Part shown: positions 26,138 to 36,100 of the stretch, one piece after another
How the letters are laid out: every line of letters begins with the position of its first letter
Numbering within the stretch: position 1 is the stretch's first letter
Assembly: GCA_052384575.1 (NCBI GenBank)
Contig: JBQSUQ010000017.1
Source of the DNA: JBQSUQ01 sp052384575
GTDB taxonomy: Bacteria; Pseudomonadota; Gammaproteobacteria; Enterobacterales; Pasteurellaceae
Length of the DNA: 64,000 nucleotides
Strand: one strand, 5' to 3'
Made by a program: the position numbers and the translations under genes
Notes under the pieces: generated by a model
Told to the model about the DNA's origin: nothing
The model's input: only the letters and a program-made list of their open reading frames with translations
Databases searched by the model: none

Positions 26138-27796
26138 ATGAACGGTGCGAGATTAATCACAGAATGTTTAAAAGCGCATGGTGTAACCACTGTATTTGGT
26201 TATCCTGGGGGCGCAATTATGCCAACCTATGATGCGCTTTATGATAGTGGAATTGAACATTTCCTTTGTCGTAATGAACAAGGGGCAGCCATGCAAGCCA
26301 TTGGCTATGCCAGATCAAAAGGTTATGGCACAGTGGGTGTGTGCATTGCCACTTCTGGACCTGGGGCAGCAAACTTAGTGACAGGACTAGGTGATGCCTT
26401 TATGGACAGTATTCCCGTTGTGGCATTAACAGGACAGGTGGCGAGCCATTTAATTGGTACTGACGCATTCCAAGAAGCCGATGTATTAGGTTTATCTCTT
26501 GCTTGCACTAAACACAGCTTTATTGTGCAAAGCATTGACGAATTACCAGAGGTGATCGCAAAAGCGTTTCAAATCGCACAAAGTGGTCGCCCTGGTCCAG
26601 TGTTAGTGGATATTCCGCGTGATATTCAGCTCACTGAAACCAATTTACAACCCGTAGTCTATGCCCCTGAGAAACCAGCTGCAATTAAAGCGCAAGCATT
26701 AGAAAGTGCGGTGCAATTATTAAAAGAAGCCAAATGCCCAATCCTTTATATTGGTGGTGGCGTCGGCATGGCAAATGCCGTTCCTGCCTTGCGTGAATTT
26801 TTACAAACAACGCAAATTCCAAGTGTTTCTACCCTAAAAGGATTGGGCAGTATTTCGCCTGATAATCCTTATTATATGGGGATGATTGGTATGCATGGCA
26901 CGCGTGCGGCGAATTTAGCTACACAGGAATCGGATTTATTAGTGGTTCTCGGTGCAAGATTTGACGACCGCGTGACGGGTAAACTAGACACCTTTGCGCC
27001 AAATGCAAAAGTGATTCATGCGGATATTGATGCCGCTGAAATTAATAAATTGCGTAAAGCCAATGTGGCATTAAAAGGTGATCTGATTCAAGCGATTCAG
27101 GGCATGACCATGCCATTGGATATTCAACCTTGGCGTGAACGCATTGTCGCTCTTAAAAATGAATTAGATTTCACCTATGGCGAATTGCAAGGCGAAGGCG
27201 ATATTGATCCAACTTGGTTATTGCATAGCTTATCGCAGAAGAAAAATCAGAAAGCGGTTGTCGTCACAGATGTAGGACAACATCAAATGTGGTCTGCGCA
27301 ACACATTAATCATTACCAACCTGAAAACTTCATCACTTCCGCAGGTTTTGGCACCATGGGATTTGGTTTGCCAGCAGCAATGGGCGCTGCAAAAGCACGT
27401 CCGCAAGATGATGTGATTGTGGTAACTGGCGATGGTTCAATTATGATGAATATTCAAGAATTGGGTGCTGTTAAAGCAGGTAAAGTGCCAGTGAAAATTC
27501 TGTTATTAGATAACCAACGTTTAGGCATGGTGCGTCAATGGCAATCTTTATTCTTCAATGCACGTCATAGTTCCACAATTTTGGATGAAAACCCTGACTT
27601 TGTTACTCTAGCCAAAGCCTTTGATATTAAAGGGGAGCGTATTGAAAAAGCAGGTGAAGTGAATGCGGCGTTAGATCGTTTACTCAATGCCAAAGAGGCA
27701 TATTTCTTACATGTTTGCATTCCACCTGAAGAAAATGTATGGCCGCTTGTCCCACCTGGTGCGTGCAATGCGGATATGTTGGATGTAATGAGCTAA
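26138..27796 (+). CDS. ilvG: Acetolactate synthase II large subunit
   Basis: ThDP-, FAD- and Mg-dependent enzyme making acetolactate and acetohydroxybutyrate, the first common branched-chain step. The N-terminal GYPGGAIMPTYD carries the catalytic region and RNEQGAAM the ThDP-activating Glu. The ThDP motif runs from GDGS to LLLDNQ near residue 430-460. 552 residues, intact, unlike the frameshifted ilvG of E. coli K-12. The next gene, ilvM, is its regulatory subunit. The 157-base leader shows no attenuator-like leader peptide. An uptake signal lies at 26704-26712. Confidence 0.95.
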   Translation: MNGARLITECLKAHGVTTVFGYPGGAIMPTYDALYDSGIEHFLCRNEQGAAMQAIGYARSKGYGTVGVCIATSGPGAANLVTGLGDAFMDSIPVVALTGQVASHLIGTDAFQEADVLGLSLACTKHSFIVQSIDELPEVIAKAFQIAQSGRPGPVLVDIPRDIQLTETNLQPVVYAPEKPAAIKAQALESAVQLLKEAKCPILYIGGGVGMANAVPALREFLQTTQIPSVSTLKGLGSISPDNPYYMGMIGMHGTRAANLATQESDLLVVLGARFDDRVTGKLDTFAPNAKVIHADIDAAEINKLRKANVALKGDLIQAIQGMTMPLDIQPWRERIVALKNELDFTYGELQGEGDIDPTWLLHSLSQKKNQKAVVVTDVGQHQMWSAQHINHYQPENFITSAGFGTMGFGLPAAMGAAKARPQDDVIVVTGDGSIMMNIQELGAVKAGKVPVKILLLDNQRLGMVRQWQSLFFNARHSSTILDENPDFVTLAKAFDIKGERIEKAGEVNAALDRLLNAKEAYFLHVCIPPEENVWPLVPPGACNADMLDVMS

Positions 27797-27824
27797 AAGT
27801 GCGGTGTAAAAAGGGAGATTTTTT

Positions 27825-28061
27825 ATGAATAATACAGAATTAACTATTGTTGCTAATCACCGCCCAGAAGTACTTGAACGTATTTTGCGTGTTGTGCGTC
27901 ATCGTGGCTTTACCATCACCAATCTCAGCATGAAATTAGTAGAAGACAAAGTGTGGTGTGATTTGGTGGTCGCCAGCAAACGTGATGTGAGCTTGCTCGT
28001 GAATCAATTAGCCAAATTATATGATGTGGTGGATGTGGCTTGTGAAAGCTGCGAAGAATAA
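27825..28061 (+). CDS. ilvM: Acetolactate synthase II small subunit
   Basis: 78-residue single ACT-domain protein (LTIVANHRPEVLERILRVVRHRGF) that partners IlvG. GGGAG lies before the ATG. It sits 28 bases after ilvG, with an uptake signal (27797-27805) directly after the ilvG stop. Confidence 0.93.
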   Translation: MNNTELTIVANHRPEVLERILRVVRHRGFTITNLSMKLVEDKVWCDLVVASKRDVSLLVNQLAKLYDVVDVACESCEE

Positions 28062-28102
28062 TGCTTAAATAAATTAGATTACAGATTTAGTTGGAGAAGA
28101 TT

Positions 28103-29938
28103 ATGCCAGTTTTACGTTCAGCCACCTCAACTCAGGGGCGAAATATGGCGGGTGCGCGCTCACTATGGCGTGCAACAGGAATGAAAGAAGGCGATTTTGG
28201 TAAACCTATTATTGCTGTGGTGAATTCCTTTACACAATTTGTCCCTGGTCATGTGCATTTGCGTGATATGGGAAAATTAGTCGCAGAACAAATTGAAGCT
28301 GCGGGTGGGGTAGCGAAAGAGTTTAATACCATTGCTGTTGATGACGGTATTGCGATGGGACATGATGGTATGCTCTATTCTTTACCAAGCCGCGATTTAA
28401 TTGCCGATAGCGTGGAATATATGGTGAATGCCCATTGTGCCGACGCTATGGTCTGTATTTCAAACTGTGACAAAATCACCCCAGGGATGTTAATGGCAGC
28501 CATGCGTTTGAACATTCCTGCGATCTTTGTTTCGGGCGGGCCAATGGAAGCGGGCAAAACCAAACTTTCTGATCAAATCATTAAATTAGATTTAGTGGAT
28601 GCGATGATGAAAAGTGCGGATAAAACCGTTTGTGATGAAGATGTGGAAGCCATTGAACGTAGCGCTTGCCCAACTTGCGGCTCTTGTTCAGGTATGTTTA
28701 CGGCAAACTCAATGAACTGCTTAACGGAAGCATTGGGTTTATCTTTACCGGGTAACGGTACCTGCGTAGCAACTCACGCGGATCGCAAATTCTTATTTGA
28801 AGAAGCTGGTCGTCAAATCGTTTATTTAGCCAAACGTTTCTATGAACAGGATGATTATTCCGTATTACCTCGCTCAATTGCCAGCTTTGATGCCTTTGAA
28901 AATGCCATGAGTTTAGATGTAGCAATGGGTGGCTCAACTAACACTGTATTGCACTTATTAGCGGTGGCACAAGAAGCAGAAGTGGACTTCACCATGGCGG
29001 ATATTGACCGCATTTCGCGTAAAGTGCCTTGTTTATGCAAAGTCGCACCGAACACCTCAAAATATCATATTGAAGACGTCCATCGTGCAGGCGGCATTAT
29101 GGCGCTATTGGGCGAATTAAATCGTGCCGGCTTACTGCATACCCATACTAGCACCGTTTTAGGCACCACTTTAGGTGAACAAATTGCCAAATACGATATC
29201 ATGCACAATCCAAGTGAAGACATTGCGAAATTCTATCGTGCAGGTCCAGCAGGTGTGCGTTCGATTACTGCATTTTCACAAGATTGTCGTTGGGAAACCT
29301 TAGATACAGACCGCGAAAATGGTTGTATTCGTTCTAAACAATATGCTTATAGCCAAGACGGTGGCTTAGCGATGTTGACCGGCAATATTGCCCTTGATGG
29401 TTGTATTGTGAAAACCGCAGGGGTGGACGAATCGATCTTAAAATTCACTGGCGACGCTATCGTATTTGAAAGCCAAGAAGATGCAGTAAATGGTATTTTA
29501 GGTGGCAAAGTGCGAGCTGGTCATGTGGTAGTAATTCGTTATGAAGGACCAAAAGGCGGACCGGGTATGCAAGAAATGCTTTACCCAACCACCTATTTAA
29601 AATCCATTGGCTTAGGCAAAGAATGTGCCTTATTAACGGACGGGCGGTTCTCAGGCGGAACTTCAGGACTTTCTATCGGGCACTGCTCGCCAGAAGCTGC
29701 TTCAGGTGGCACCATTGCTTTAGTGCGTGATGGCGACCAAATCGTCATTGACATTCCAAACCGTTCTATCCAACTTTTAGTGTCAGAAGGCGAATTGGCG
29801 CAACGTCGAGCAGAGCAAGACCGAAAAGGCTGGCAGCCGGTTAATCGTCAGCGTAATGTTTCAACAGCATTAAAAATCTTTGGTCATTTCGCTTTATCTG
29901 CAGACAAAGGTGCCGCGCGCGACAAATCGAAATTATAA
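28103..29938 (+). CDS. ilvD: Dihydroxy-acid dehydratase
   Basis: Fe-S enzyme dehydrating dihydroxy-acids to 2-keto acids, the third branched-chain step. Cluster cysteines lie in ISNCDKITPGM and CPTCGSCSGMF, and the C-terminal substrate loop is DGRFSGGTSG. 611 residues from the ATG at 28103, which has GGAGAAG just upstream. The in-frame TTG at 28091 is rejected. Part of ilvGMD. Confidence 0.96.
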   Translation: MPVLRSATSTQGRNMAGARSLWRATGMKEGDFGKPIIAVVNSFTQFVPGHVHLRDMGKLVAEQIEAAGGVAKEFNTIAVDDGIAMGHDGMLYSLPSRDLIADSVEYMVNAHCADAMVCISNCDKITPGMLMAAMRLNIPAIFVSGGPMEAGKTKLSDQIIKLDLVDAMMKSADKTVCDEDVEAIERSACPTCGSCSGMFTANSMNCLTEALGLSLPGNGTCVATHADRKFLFEEAGRQIVYLAKRFYEQDDYSVLPRSIASFDAFENAMSLDVAMGGSTNTVLHLLAVAQEAEVDFTMADIDRISRKVPCLCKVAPNTSKYHIEDVHRAGGIMALLGELNRAGLLHTHTSTVLGTTLGEQIAKYDIMHNPSEDIAKFYRAGPAGVRSITAFSQDCRWETLDTDRENGCIRSKQYAYSQDGGLAMLTGNIALDGCIVKTAGVDESILKFTGDAIVFESQEDAVNGILGGKVRAGHVVVIRYEGPKGGPGMQEMLYPTTYLKSIGLGKECALLTDGRFSGGTSGLSIGHCSPEAASGGTIALVRDGDQIVIDIPNRSIQLLVSEGELAQRRAEQDRKGWQPVNRQRNVSTALKIFGHFALSADKGAARDKSKL

Positions 29939-30012
29939 AATAAGGCACAAAAGTGCGGTGTAAAAATCCAGAATTATGTAGAAATAGTGCATTTGATACA
30001 TAACGTCAATCC

Positions 30013-30091
30013 GTAGGGACGCGACGCTCGCGTCCAGTGATGTTAAATCTGTTTTGAATGTTATTTATGGACACCAGCGTGGTGTCCCTAC
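30013..30091. repeat. 79-bp REPIN-like element, copy A
   Basis: Bounded by GTAGGGAC on the left and its complement GTCCCTAC on the right. It holds two different hairpins: GGACGCGA-type arms at 30013-30035 and GGACACC-type arms at 30069-30091. A 33-bp AT-rich spacer containing a reverse-oriented ATTCAAAA lies between them. It is inverted relative to copies B and C and lies between ilvD and the ZIP gene. Confidence 0.85.
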
Positions 30092-30108
30092 TGAATAGGT
30101 CATAACAA

Positions 30109-30136
30109 AAAACGCGGTGGAATTCACCGCACTTTT
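30109..30136. terminator. USS-type hairpin before the ZIP gene
   Basis: CGCGGTG and CACCGCAC arms around GAATT; the right arm is an exact uptake signal (30126-30134) and the left arm differs by one base. The T run that follows suggests termination of ilvGMD read-through, only 15 bases before the next start codon. Confidence 0.55.
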
Positions 30137-30151
30137 ATTTGAATAGAAAAT

Positions 30152-30973
30152 ATGGACGTGTTTTTTTCCTTACATCCCATCACACAAGCCTTTATTGCAG
30201 GCTTGTTTACTTGGGGTTGTACAATTTTCGGTTCTTCTTTCGTGTATTTCTTCCGCACTGTAAACCGAAAATTATTAGATGTTATGATGGGGTCGGCTGC
30301 TGGAGTGATGATTGCGGCGTCCTTTTGGTCTTTGTTGGCGCCCGCAATTGAATATGCGGAACCAAATTATGGCAAATGGTCGTGGTTGCCCGTTGCCATT
30401 GGTTTTTTATTGGGTGGTGGTTTTATCCGCACCATTGATTTTGTCGTACCACATTTACATTTAGACAAACCCTTAGAAGAAGCAGAAGGAAAAGGCTTAC
30501 ATCGCCGTCTGTCTAAATCGGCACTGTTATTTCTTGCCATTACCATTCATAACATCCCCGAAGGATTGGCAATCGGCGTGACTTTCGGTGCGTTATCAAG
30601 CGTAGCAGATTACCATGCGGCATTAGCCAGTGCGATTGGTTTGGCCATTGGTATTGGCTTACAAAATATCCCGGAGGGTTCTTCTTTAAGCTTGCCGATT
30701 CGCGCTGAGGGACATAGCCGTTGGAAAGCCTTTTGGTATGGTTCAATGTCGGCGGTGGTAGAGCCTATTGCTGCGGTTATTGGTGCTGCTTTTGTGCTAT
30801 CTATGACGGCTATCTTGCCTTATGCCCTGTCTTTTGCTGCAGGCGCAATGATTTTCGTGGTGGTGGAAGAATTAATCCCCGAATCACAAAGCAATGGCAA
30901 TACTGACAGTGCTACTTTAGGCTTAATGATCGGTTTTACCGTTATGATGATTTTAGATGTGGCCTTAGGCTAA
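30152..30973 (+). CDS. ZIP-family metal transporter (GufA/ZupT type)
   Basis: 273-residue inner-membrane divalent-metal permease, probably taking up zinc and perhaps iron or manganese. Eight or so hydrophobic segments are visible. The metal path motifs are HNIPEGLAIG in TM4 and QNIPEGSSLS in TM5, with VEPIAAVIG and VEELIPES later. Length and motifs fit the GufA subgroup rather than short ZupT. It has no obvious role in amino-acid synthesis yet lies between ilvD and ilvA. Its start has little room for a private promoter because a hairpin and a REPIN element lie directly upstream. Confidence 0.88.
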   Translation: MDVFFSLHPITQAFIAGLFTWGCTIFGSSFVYFFRTVNRKLLDVMMGSAAGVMIAASFWSLLAPAIEYAEPNYGKWSWLPVAIGFLLGGGFIRTIDFVVPHLHLDKPLEEAEGKGLHRRLSKSALLFLAITIHNIPEGLAIGVTFGALSSVADYHAALASAIGLAIGIGLQNIPEGSSLSLPIRAEGHSRWKAFWYGSMSAVVEPIAAVIGAAFVLSMTAILPYALSFAAGAMIFVVVEELIPESQSNGNTDSATLGLMIGFTVMMILDVALG

Positions 30974-31025
30974 TACACAAATTGCAAAACCGCATAAAAG
31001 TGCGGTGTAAAATGGAATACTTTTT

Positions 31026-32570
31026 ATGAGAACAACCCTTTCAGAACAACCAACTGGTGCAGAATATTTAAAAGCAGTGCTAAGTTCAACAGTTTATGAG
31101 CTAGCAACGGTCACGCCATTGCAGGCAATGTCTCGCTTATCCGCAAGTCTCGACAACGAGGTTTGGGTCAAACGTGAAGATCGCCAGCCTGTGCATAGTT
31201 TCAAATTGCGTGGCGCTTACAATATGATTGCCAGCCTTACCGAAGAACAAAAAGCGCGCGGAGTGATTACCGCTTCCGCGGGCAATCACGCACAAGGTGT
31301 CGCCCTTTCCGCTAAAAATATGGGCTTAAAAGCCATTATTGTTATGCCACAAAACACCCCGACTATTAAAGTGGAAGCAGTGCGTGGTTTCGGTGGCGAT
31401 GTGTTATTACATGGCATTAATTTTGATGAAGCCAAGGCAAAAGCTATTGAACTGTCCAAAAGCAAACAAATGACCTTTATTCCGCCTTTCGATCATCCTG
31501 CTGTGATTGCAGGGCAAGGCACTTTGGCGATGGAATTATTGCAACAACATAGCCATATTGACCGCATTTTTGTGCCAGTGGGCGGTGGCGGTTTAGCTGC
31601 AGGTGTGGCAGTGCTGATCAAACAATTATTGCCTGAAATTAAAGTAATCGGCGTAGAAAGCAAAGACAGCGCTTGTTTATATGCAGCGTTACAAGCAGGC
31701 AAACCTGTTGAACTTGATCGTGTGGGCTTATTTGCCGATGGTGTGGCAGTAAAACGCATTGGTGATGAAACCTTCCGAGTGTGTCAACAATATTTAGACG
31801 ACGTGGTACTAGTGGACGGTGATGAAATCTGTGCTGCCATGAAAGATATGTTTGAAAATGTACGCGCAGTGTCTGAGCCATCAGGCGCTTTAGCCTTAGC
31901 TGGATTGAAAAAATACGTCAAACAATTAGGGATTAAAAATGAGAATTTGGTCACCGTTTTGTCAGGGGCAAATCTCAACTTCCACACCTTACGTTATGTG
32001 TCCGAACGCTGTGAAATTGGTGAAAAACACGAAGTGTTGTTAGTGGTGAAAATTCCTGAACAACGGGGCAGTTTCTTAAGATTTTGTCGTATTTTACAAC
32101 AATATGTGGTAACAGAATTTAATTACCGTTATTCCGATGATGAAGAAGCCTGTATTTTCGTGGGTTTACGCATTAATGGTGAACAAGAAAAAGAAATCAT
32201 CATCAACACTTTACGTCAAGATGGTTATCATTTACAGGATTTATCCAATGACGAAATCGCCAAAACCCACATTCGTTATATGATCGGCGGCAAAGCGACC
32301 AGTCCATTGAATGAATGTCTATATAGTTTTGAATTCCCAGAACAAAAAGGCGCCTTGTTAAACTTCTTAGAAAAACTCGGCACCATTAATACCAATATTT
32401 CCCTTTTCCACTATCGTGGTCATGGCGCAGATTACGGTAACGTGCTAGCAGGCTTCCAAGTGGAAAAAGAAAATATGGCGGAATTTATTCAGCGTTTAGA
32501 TGAGATTGGTTACGCCTACCAAGATGTCAGTGAAAGCGTGGCATATCGTTATTTCTTAGCGAAAAAATAA
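31026..32570 (+). CDS. ilvA: Threonine dehydratase, biosynthetic
   Basis: PLP enzyme making 2-oxobutanoate from threonine, the committed isoleucine step. The PLP lysine is K60 in HSFKLRGAYN, and the phosphate loop is VPVGGGGLAAG. Two ACT-like regulatory domains (about 340-420 and 430-510) make it the isoleucine-inhibited long form at 514 residues. An uptake signal with a small hairpin (30989-31006) lies between it and the ZIP gene. Confidence 0.96.
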   Translation: MRTTLSEQPTGAEYLKAVLSSTVYELATVTPLQAMSRLSASLDNEVWVKREDRQPVHSFKLRGAYNMIASLTEEQKARGVITASAGNHAQGVALSAKNMGLKAIIVMPQNTPTIKVEAVRGFGGDVLLHGINFDEAKAKAIELSKSKQMTFIPPFDHPAVIAGQGTLAMELLQQHSHIDRIFVPVGGGGLAAGVAVLIKQLLPEIKVIGVESKDSACLYAALQAGKPVELDRVGLFADGVAVKRIGDETFRVCQQYLDDVVLVDGDEICAAMKDMFENVRAVSEPSGALALAGLKKYVKQLGIKNENLVTVLSGANLNFHTLRYVSERCEIGEKHEVLLVVKIPEQRGSFLRFCRILQQYVVTEFNYRYSDDEEACIFVGLRINGEQEKEIIINTLRQDGYHLQDLSNDEIAKTHIRYMIGGKATSPLNECLYSFEFPEQKGALLNFLEKLGTINTNISLFHYRGHGADYGNVLAGFQVEKENMAEFIQRLDEIGYAYQDVSESVAYRYFLAKK

Positions 32571-32614
32571 TGGCAGAACCGATATGATGGTGAAAATGTA
32601 CCAATCGTAAATAT

Positions 32615-32693
32615 GTAGGGACACCACTCAGGTGTCCGTAAACAATATTCAAAACAAGTTTAATATCGCAGGACGCGAGCGTCGCGTCCCTAC
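32615..32693. repeat. 79-bp REPIN-like element, copy B
   Basis: Same architecture as copy A in the opposite orientation: GTAGGGACACC hairpin (32615-32637), 33-bp spacer with ATTCAAAA, GGACGCGAGCGTCGCGTCC hairpin ending CTAC (32671-32693). Length is again exactly 79 bp. Confidence 0.87.
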
Positions 32694-32753
32694 AAAGACG
32701 TCGATATTTAAATATAACGTTTGCAAAAAATCGATTTCAAATACCACATGATT

Positions 32754-32776
32754 GTAGAGACACCAGGTTGGTGTCC
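32754..32776. repeat. Solo REP hairpin
   Basis: GTAGAGACACC-loop-GGTGTCC, the left half of the 79-bp element. Spacer-like sequence (GTAAA, then ATTCAAAA) continues to about 32794, but the right GGACGCG hairpin is missing, so this is a decayed or half copy. Confidence 0.75.
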
Positions 32777-32799
32777 GTAAATCGCATTCAAAATAGATA

Positions 32800-32828
32800 A
32801 AAAGTGCGGTGAATTTCACCGCACTTTT
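32800..32828 (+). terminator. USS inverted-pair terminator after ilvA
   Basis: AAAAGTGCGGTGAA followed by its exact complement and a T-rich tail. Both arms hold exact uptake signals (32802-32810 and 32818-32826). Confidence 0.8.
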
Positions 32829-32914
32829 GTTTTTTATTTCAAGAAAATCTTGTAAGTTATTCTTTCCTAACGTAAAAGTTAATTGAAAATTTTGGGGATT
32901 TTTTGTGATTTTTT

Positions 32915-32974
32915 GTAGCCAGTCTATTTTTAATCAATTAAACTACGAGGTCAGTTTATTAGTGAAATAAGCTG
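32915..32974 (+). promoter_or_regulatory. Conserved leader box upstream of first adhesin gene
   Basis: GTAGCCAG, TTTTAATCA, TCAGTTT and AAGCTG occur in the same order and nearly the same spacing at 38691-38748 before the second adhesin, and not before the third. Function unknown; a shared promoter, operator or untranslated-leader structure is possible. Confidence 0.45.
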
Positions 32975-33125
32975 TTCTATTTTTTATGGAAATATTTTCT
33001 GGCTGGACTGCTAGTCAAATGTGTAATTTTTCGTTATTTGTAAAGAAATGTAATGTACATTGAATGGTAGTGGTGTTACCTATAAAATAGGCATAATTTT
33101 TTTAACAACATAAAAGGGTAATTTT

Positions 33126-36100
33126 ATGAACAAAATTTTCCGAGTGATTTGGAATCACGCAACACAAAGTTGGGTGGCAGTTTCTGAACTTCAATCAGCA
33201 AAAGGCAAAACAAAATCAACAGTGTCTAAAGTGGCAGTTGCTTTAGCAGCTATGGGGATTAATGGCGTAGCAACGGCGGAAACGCTTCATGAGGTTGGTC
33301 CTGCGACAACAGATGCAAATGTATTAATGAATATGGATGTAGATAATGGTCGTTACATCATTATCGGTAAAGACGCTCAAGCAAATGACAACTCTGATGA
33401 AAGTGGTTCAGGTAACTTGGCAATTGGTACAGGTGCAAAAGCGTTAGGTATCACATCTATTGCGATTGGTACAGGCGCTCAAACTGTATATCAATCAAAC
33501 GCAGATAGCAATTATCAACCTAATGGTAATGGTGCAATTGCGATTGGTGCTAATACGTTTGGTGGCGGTCAACATGCTATCGCAATGGGAACCAATGCGA
33601 AAGCGTATGAGGGCGCATCTTATGGTATGGCATTTGGTCTTAACTCTCATGCTAAAAAAGGTTACGACGTTGCGTTTGGTCCTTATGCAGTAGCTGAAGG
33701 TGGTCAAAGTACGGCTTTCGGTTATAACACAACTTCTGCTGGACCTGTTTCAATTGCACTTGCTACAGATGCTAAAGCGTATGCGCCAGCTTCCGTTGCA
33801 TTGGGTTTAAAAGCTAGAACAGAAGCCAGTGCGGTTACAGGGGTTGCAATTGGTCAAACATCAAAAGTGAGTGGTTTTAGAGCGATTGCAATTGGCCGTT
33901 CAACCATTGTTGATGGTGCTCAAGCGGGTGCGTTGGGTGAAGGCTCAAATGTAGCGGGTGGCTTCTCTTATGCAGTAGGTAGTACCAATAATGTGCCAGT
34001 TGAACGCACAATGGTGATGGGTAACAATGTTGTTGCTACCCAAGCAAATAGCGTGGTTTTAGGTAACAACTCAACAGACCGTGCTGCAACTACTGAAAGC
34101 AGTGCGACTGTAGGTGGTATCACTTACGGCAACTTTGCGGGTCAAGGTGCACCTGAAAAAGGTGTGGTGAGCGTGGGTAAAGCGGGCGAAGAACGCCAAA
34201 TTATCAATGTGGCTGCTGGTAAGATTTCTTCTGATTCAACTGACGCAATCAACGGTTCACAACTTTATTTAACCCAAAAAGCATTGGGTAATGTGGCGAA
34301 CAGTACAGCAAATCACTTAGGTGGTGGTTCAACAGTGAGTGCTGATGGTAACTTAACTGCACCAACCTATAATTTATACACTGGTATAGATACACCTGCG
34401 ACTGCTGGCAACAGTGGTACGCAAATCAATGGCGCGCCAGTTACAAATGTTGGCGATGCATTGACTGCATTGAATACTTACATTAACAAAGGTTTCAATG
34501 TTAAAGATAACGCTGGCACAACTAAAGGTGTGGTTACACCAGGCGAAAGCGTTCAATTTGTAAATGGTAAAAATACTACAGCGAATGTATCTACAGAAGA
34601 AAACAGTGTAACTAAAATTACTTTTGATGTGGATTTACCAAAAACTGGTACTTTCGATCTAAACACAACAACTAATACTTTCTCACCAGCGCCAGTTGAT
34701 GCTGCTAATCCGCAAGGTGATAACCAAGGCGATAACTTAGTTAATGTATCAACTTTAGTATCAGGTTTAAATAAAACCGGTTTCTTCTTAGGTGGTGATA
34801 CAGAAGGTACAGGTACGTTTACAGATCAAGCAGGCGACAAGAAAATCGCCAATGGCGAAACGTTCTTATTGAAAGCTGGTGATGACATCAACGTTACTCA
34901 AATTGACAATGGTTATAAATTAGACGTAGCTGTTAAAACAGGTGAGGTAAAAGATAAAAAGACCGCTCCTAATGATAATGGTTTAGTAGAACCAAAAACA
35001 TCGGATGACGGCAAGAAATTAGTCAACATTACTACGTTGGCAAATGCGGTAAACAACTCAGGTTGGAGAGTGACTTCAGATCTTGATGGTGGTTCATATG
35101 CAGAAATTGGTCATAACAAAACTAATGAGTTAGTGAGACCAAGTGAATTTGTTGTATTCAAAGCAGGTAAAAACTTGACTATTAAACAAAATGGTCAGAA
35201 CTTTACTTATGCAACGGCTGATGATGTAACTTTCGATTCAGTGCAAGTGGGTGATATCACTATCAACAACGACGGTACGATCAGTAATGTGGCGAGCAAC
35301 TTGCCAGATACTTGGAACCAAGATGAAGCAAATACAGCAAACCAACCTGTTACCAAGGATAAACAAGAATTAACTGTTAACATCACCAATGCGTTTAACA
35401 ATGTGGCAACGGTGAAAGATATTATTAATTCAGGTTGGAATTTACAAGCAAATGGTACGAATAAAGACTTCGTGAAACCTTATGATATCGTTAACTTCAC
35501 AGATGGTGTCGGAACTAAAGTCAATATCACAAATACAGATGGTGTAACCAGTATTGTAAAAATTGATATTGATCCAACAACATTAAATAACAATCTTGCA
35601 GGCAATATCACTAACAATGCAAATGGCACAGTAAAACTGGGCGATACAAATGGTAATAATGCTGATGGTAATAAATTGGCAACCACTGGCGATGTGATGA
35701 ATGCGATTAACAACGCAGGTTGGAACATTACTACTACAGATGATGCTGGCAAGCCAACAACTAAATTAGTGAAAACGGGTGCAACGGTTACTTTCGCTAA
35801 TGGTACGAACACTGTCGCTGAAACAACGGTTGACGCGGACGGCAACCCAACTGTAAAAATCCATGTTGATGGTGATGCTATCACTAACGCGGCGAAAGGT
35901 AATGTAACTGTTGCTGGTGGTAAAACAACTGTTGCTGATGCTGATAAAGGCAAATTAGCAACTACAGATACAGTTTCAAATGCAATTAACGAATCTGGCT
36001 GGACAGCGACAATTGGCACTGACACTACTGACTTTGCAAACCAAGATGGCAAGGATGACGCGTTAATCAATCCAGCGGATAAAGTGATCTTCCAAGCAGG

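Larger units (their letters stand above)
32571..33125. other. 555-bp intergenic region between ilvA and the first adhesin
   Basis: It holds, in order: REPIN copy B (32615-32693), an AT-rich stretch, a solo REP hairpin (32754-32776), a USS inverted-pair terminator (32800-32828), and an AT-rich leader for the adhesin. The leader includes a 60-bp box (32915-32974) conserved upstream of the second adhesin. No additional gene is supported. Confidence 0.8.

Noticed and set aside
30139..30351. Plus-strand open frame overlapping the start of the ZIP gene
   Set aside because: Shadow frame of the ZIP transporter, Cys/Phe-rich and without a family match; the frame from 30152 has the full motifs.
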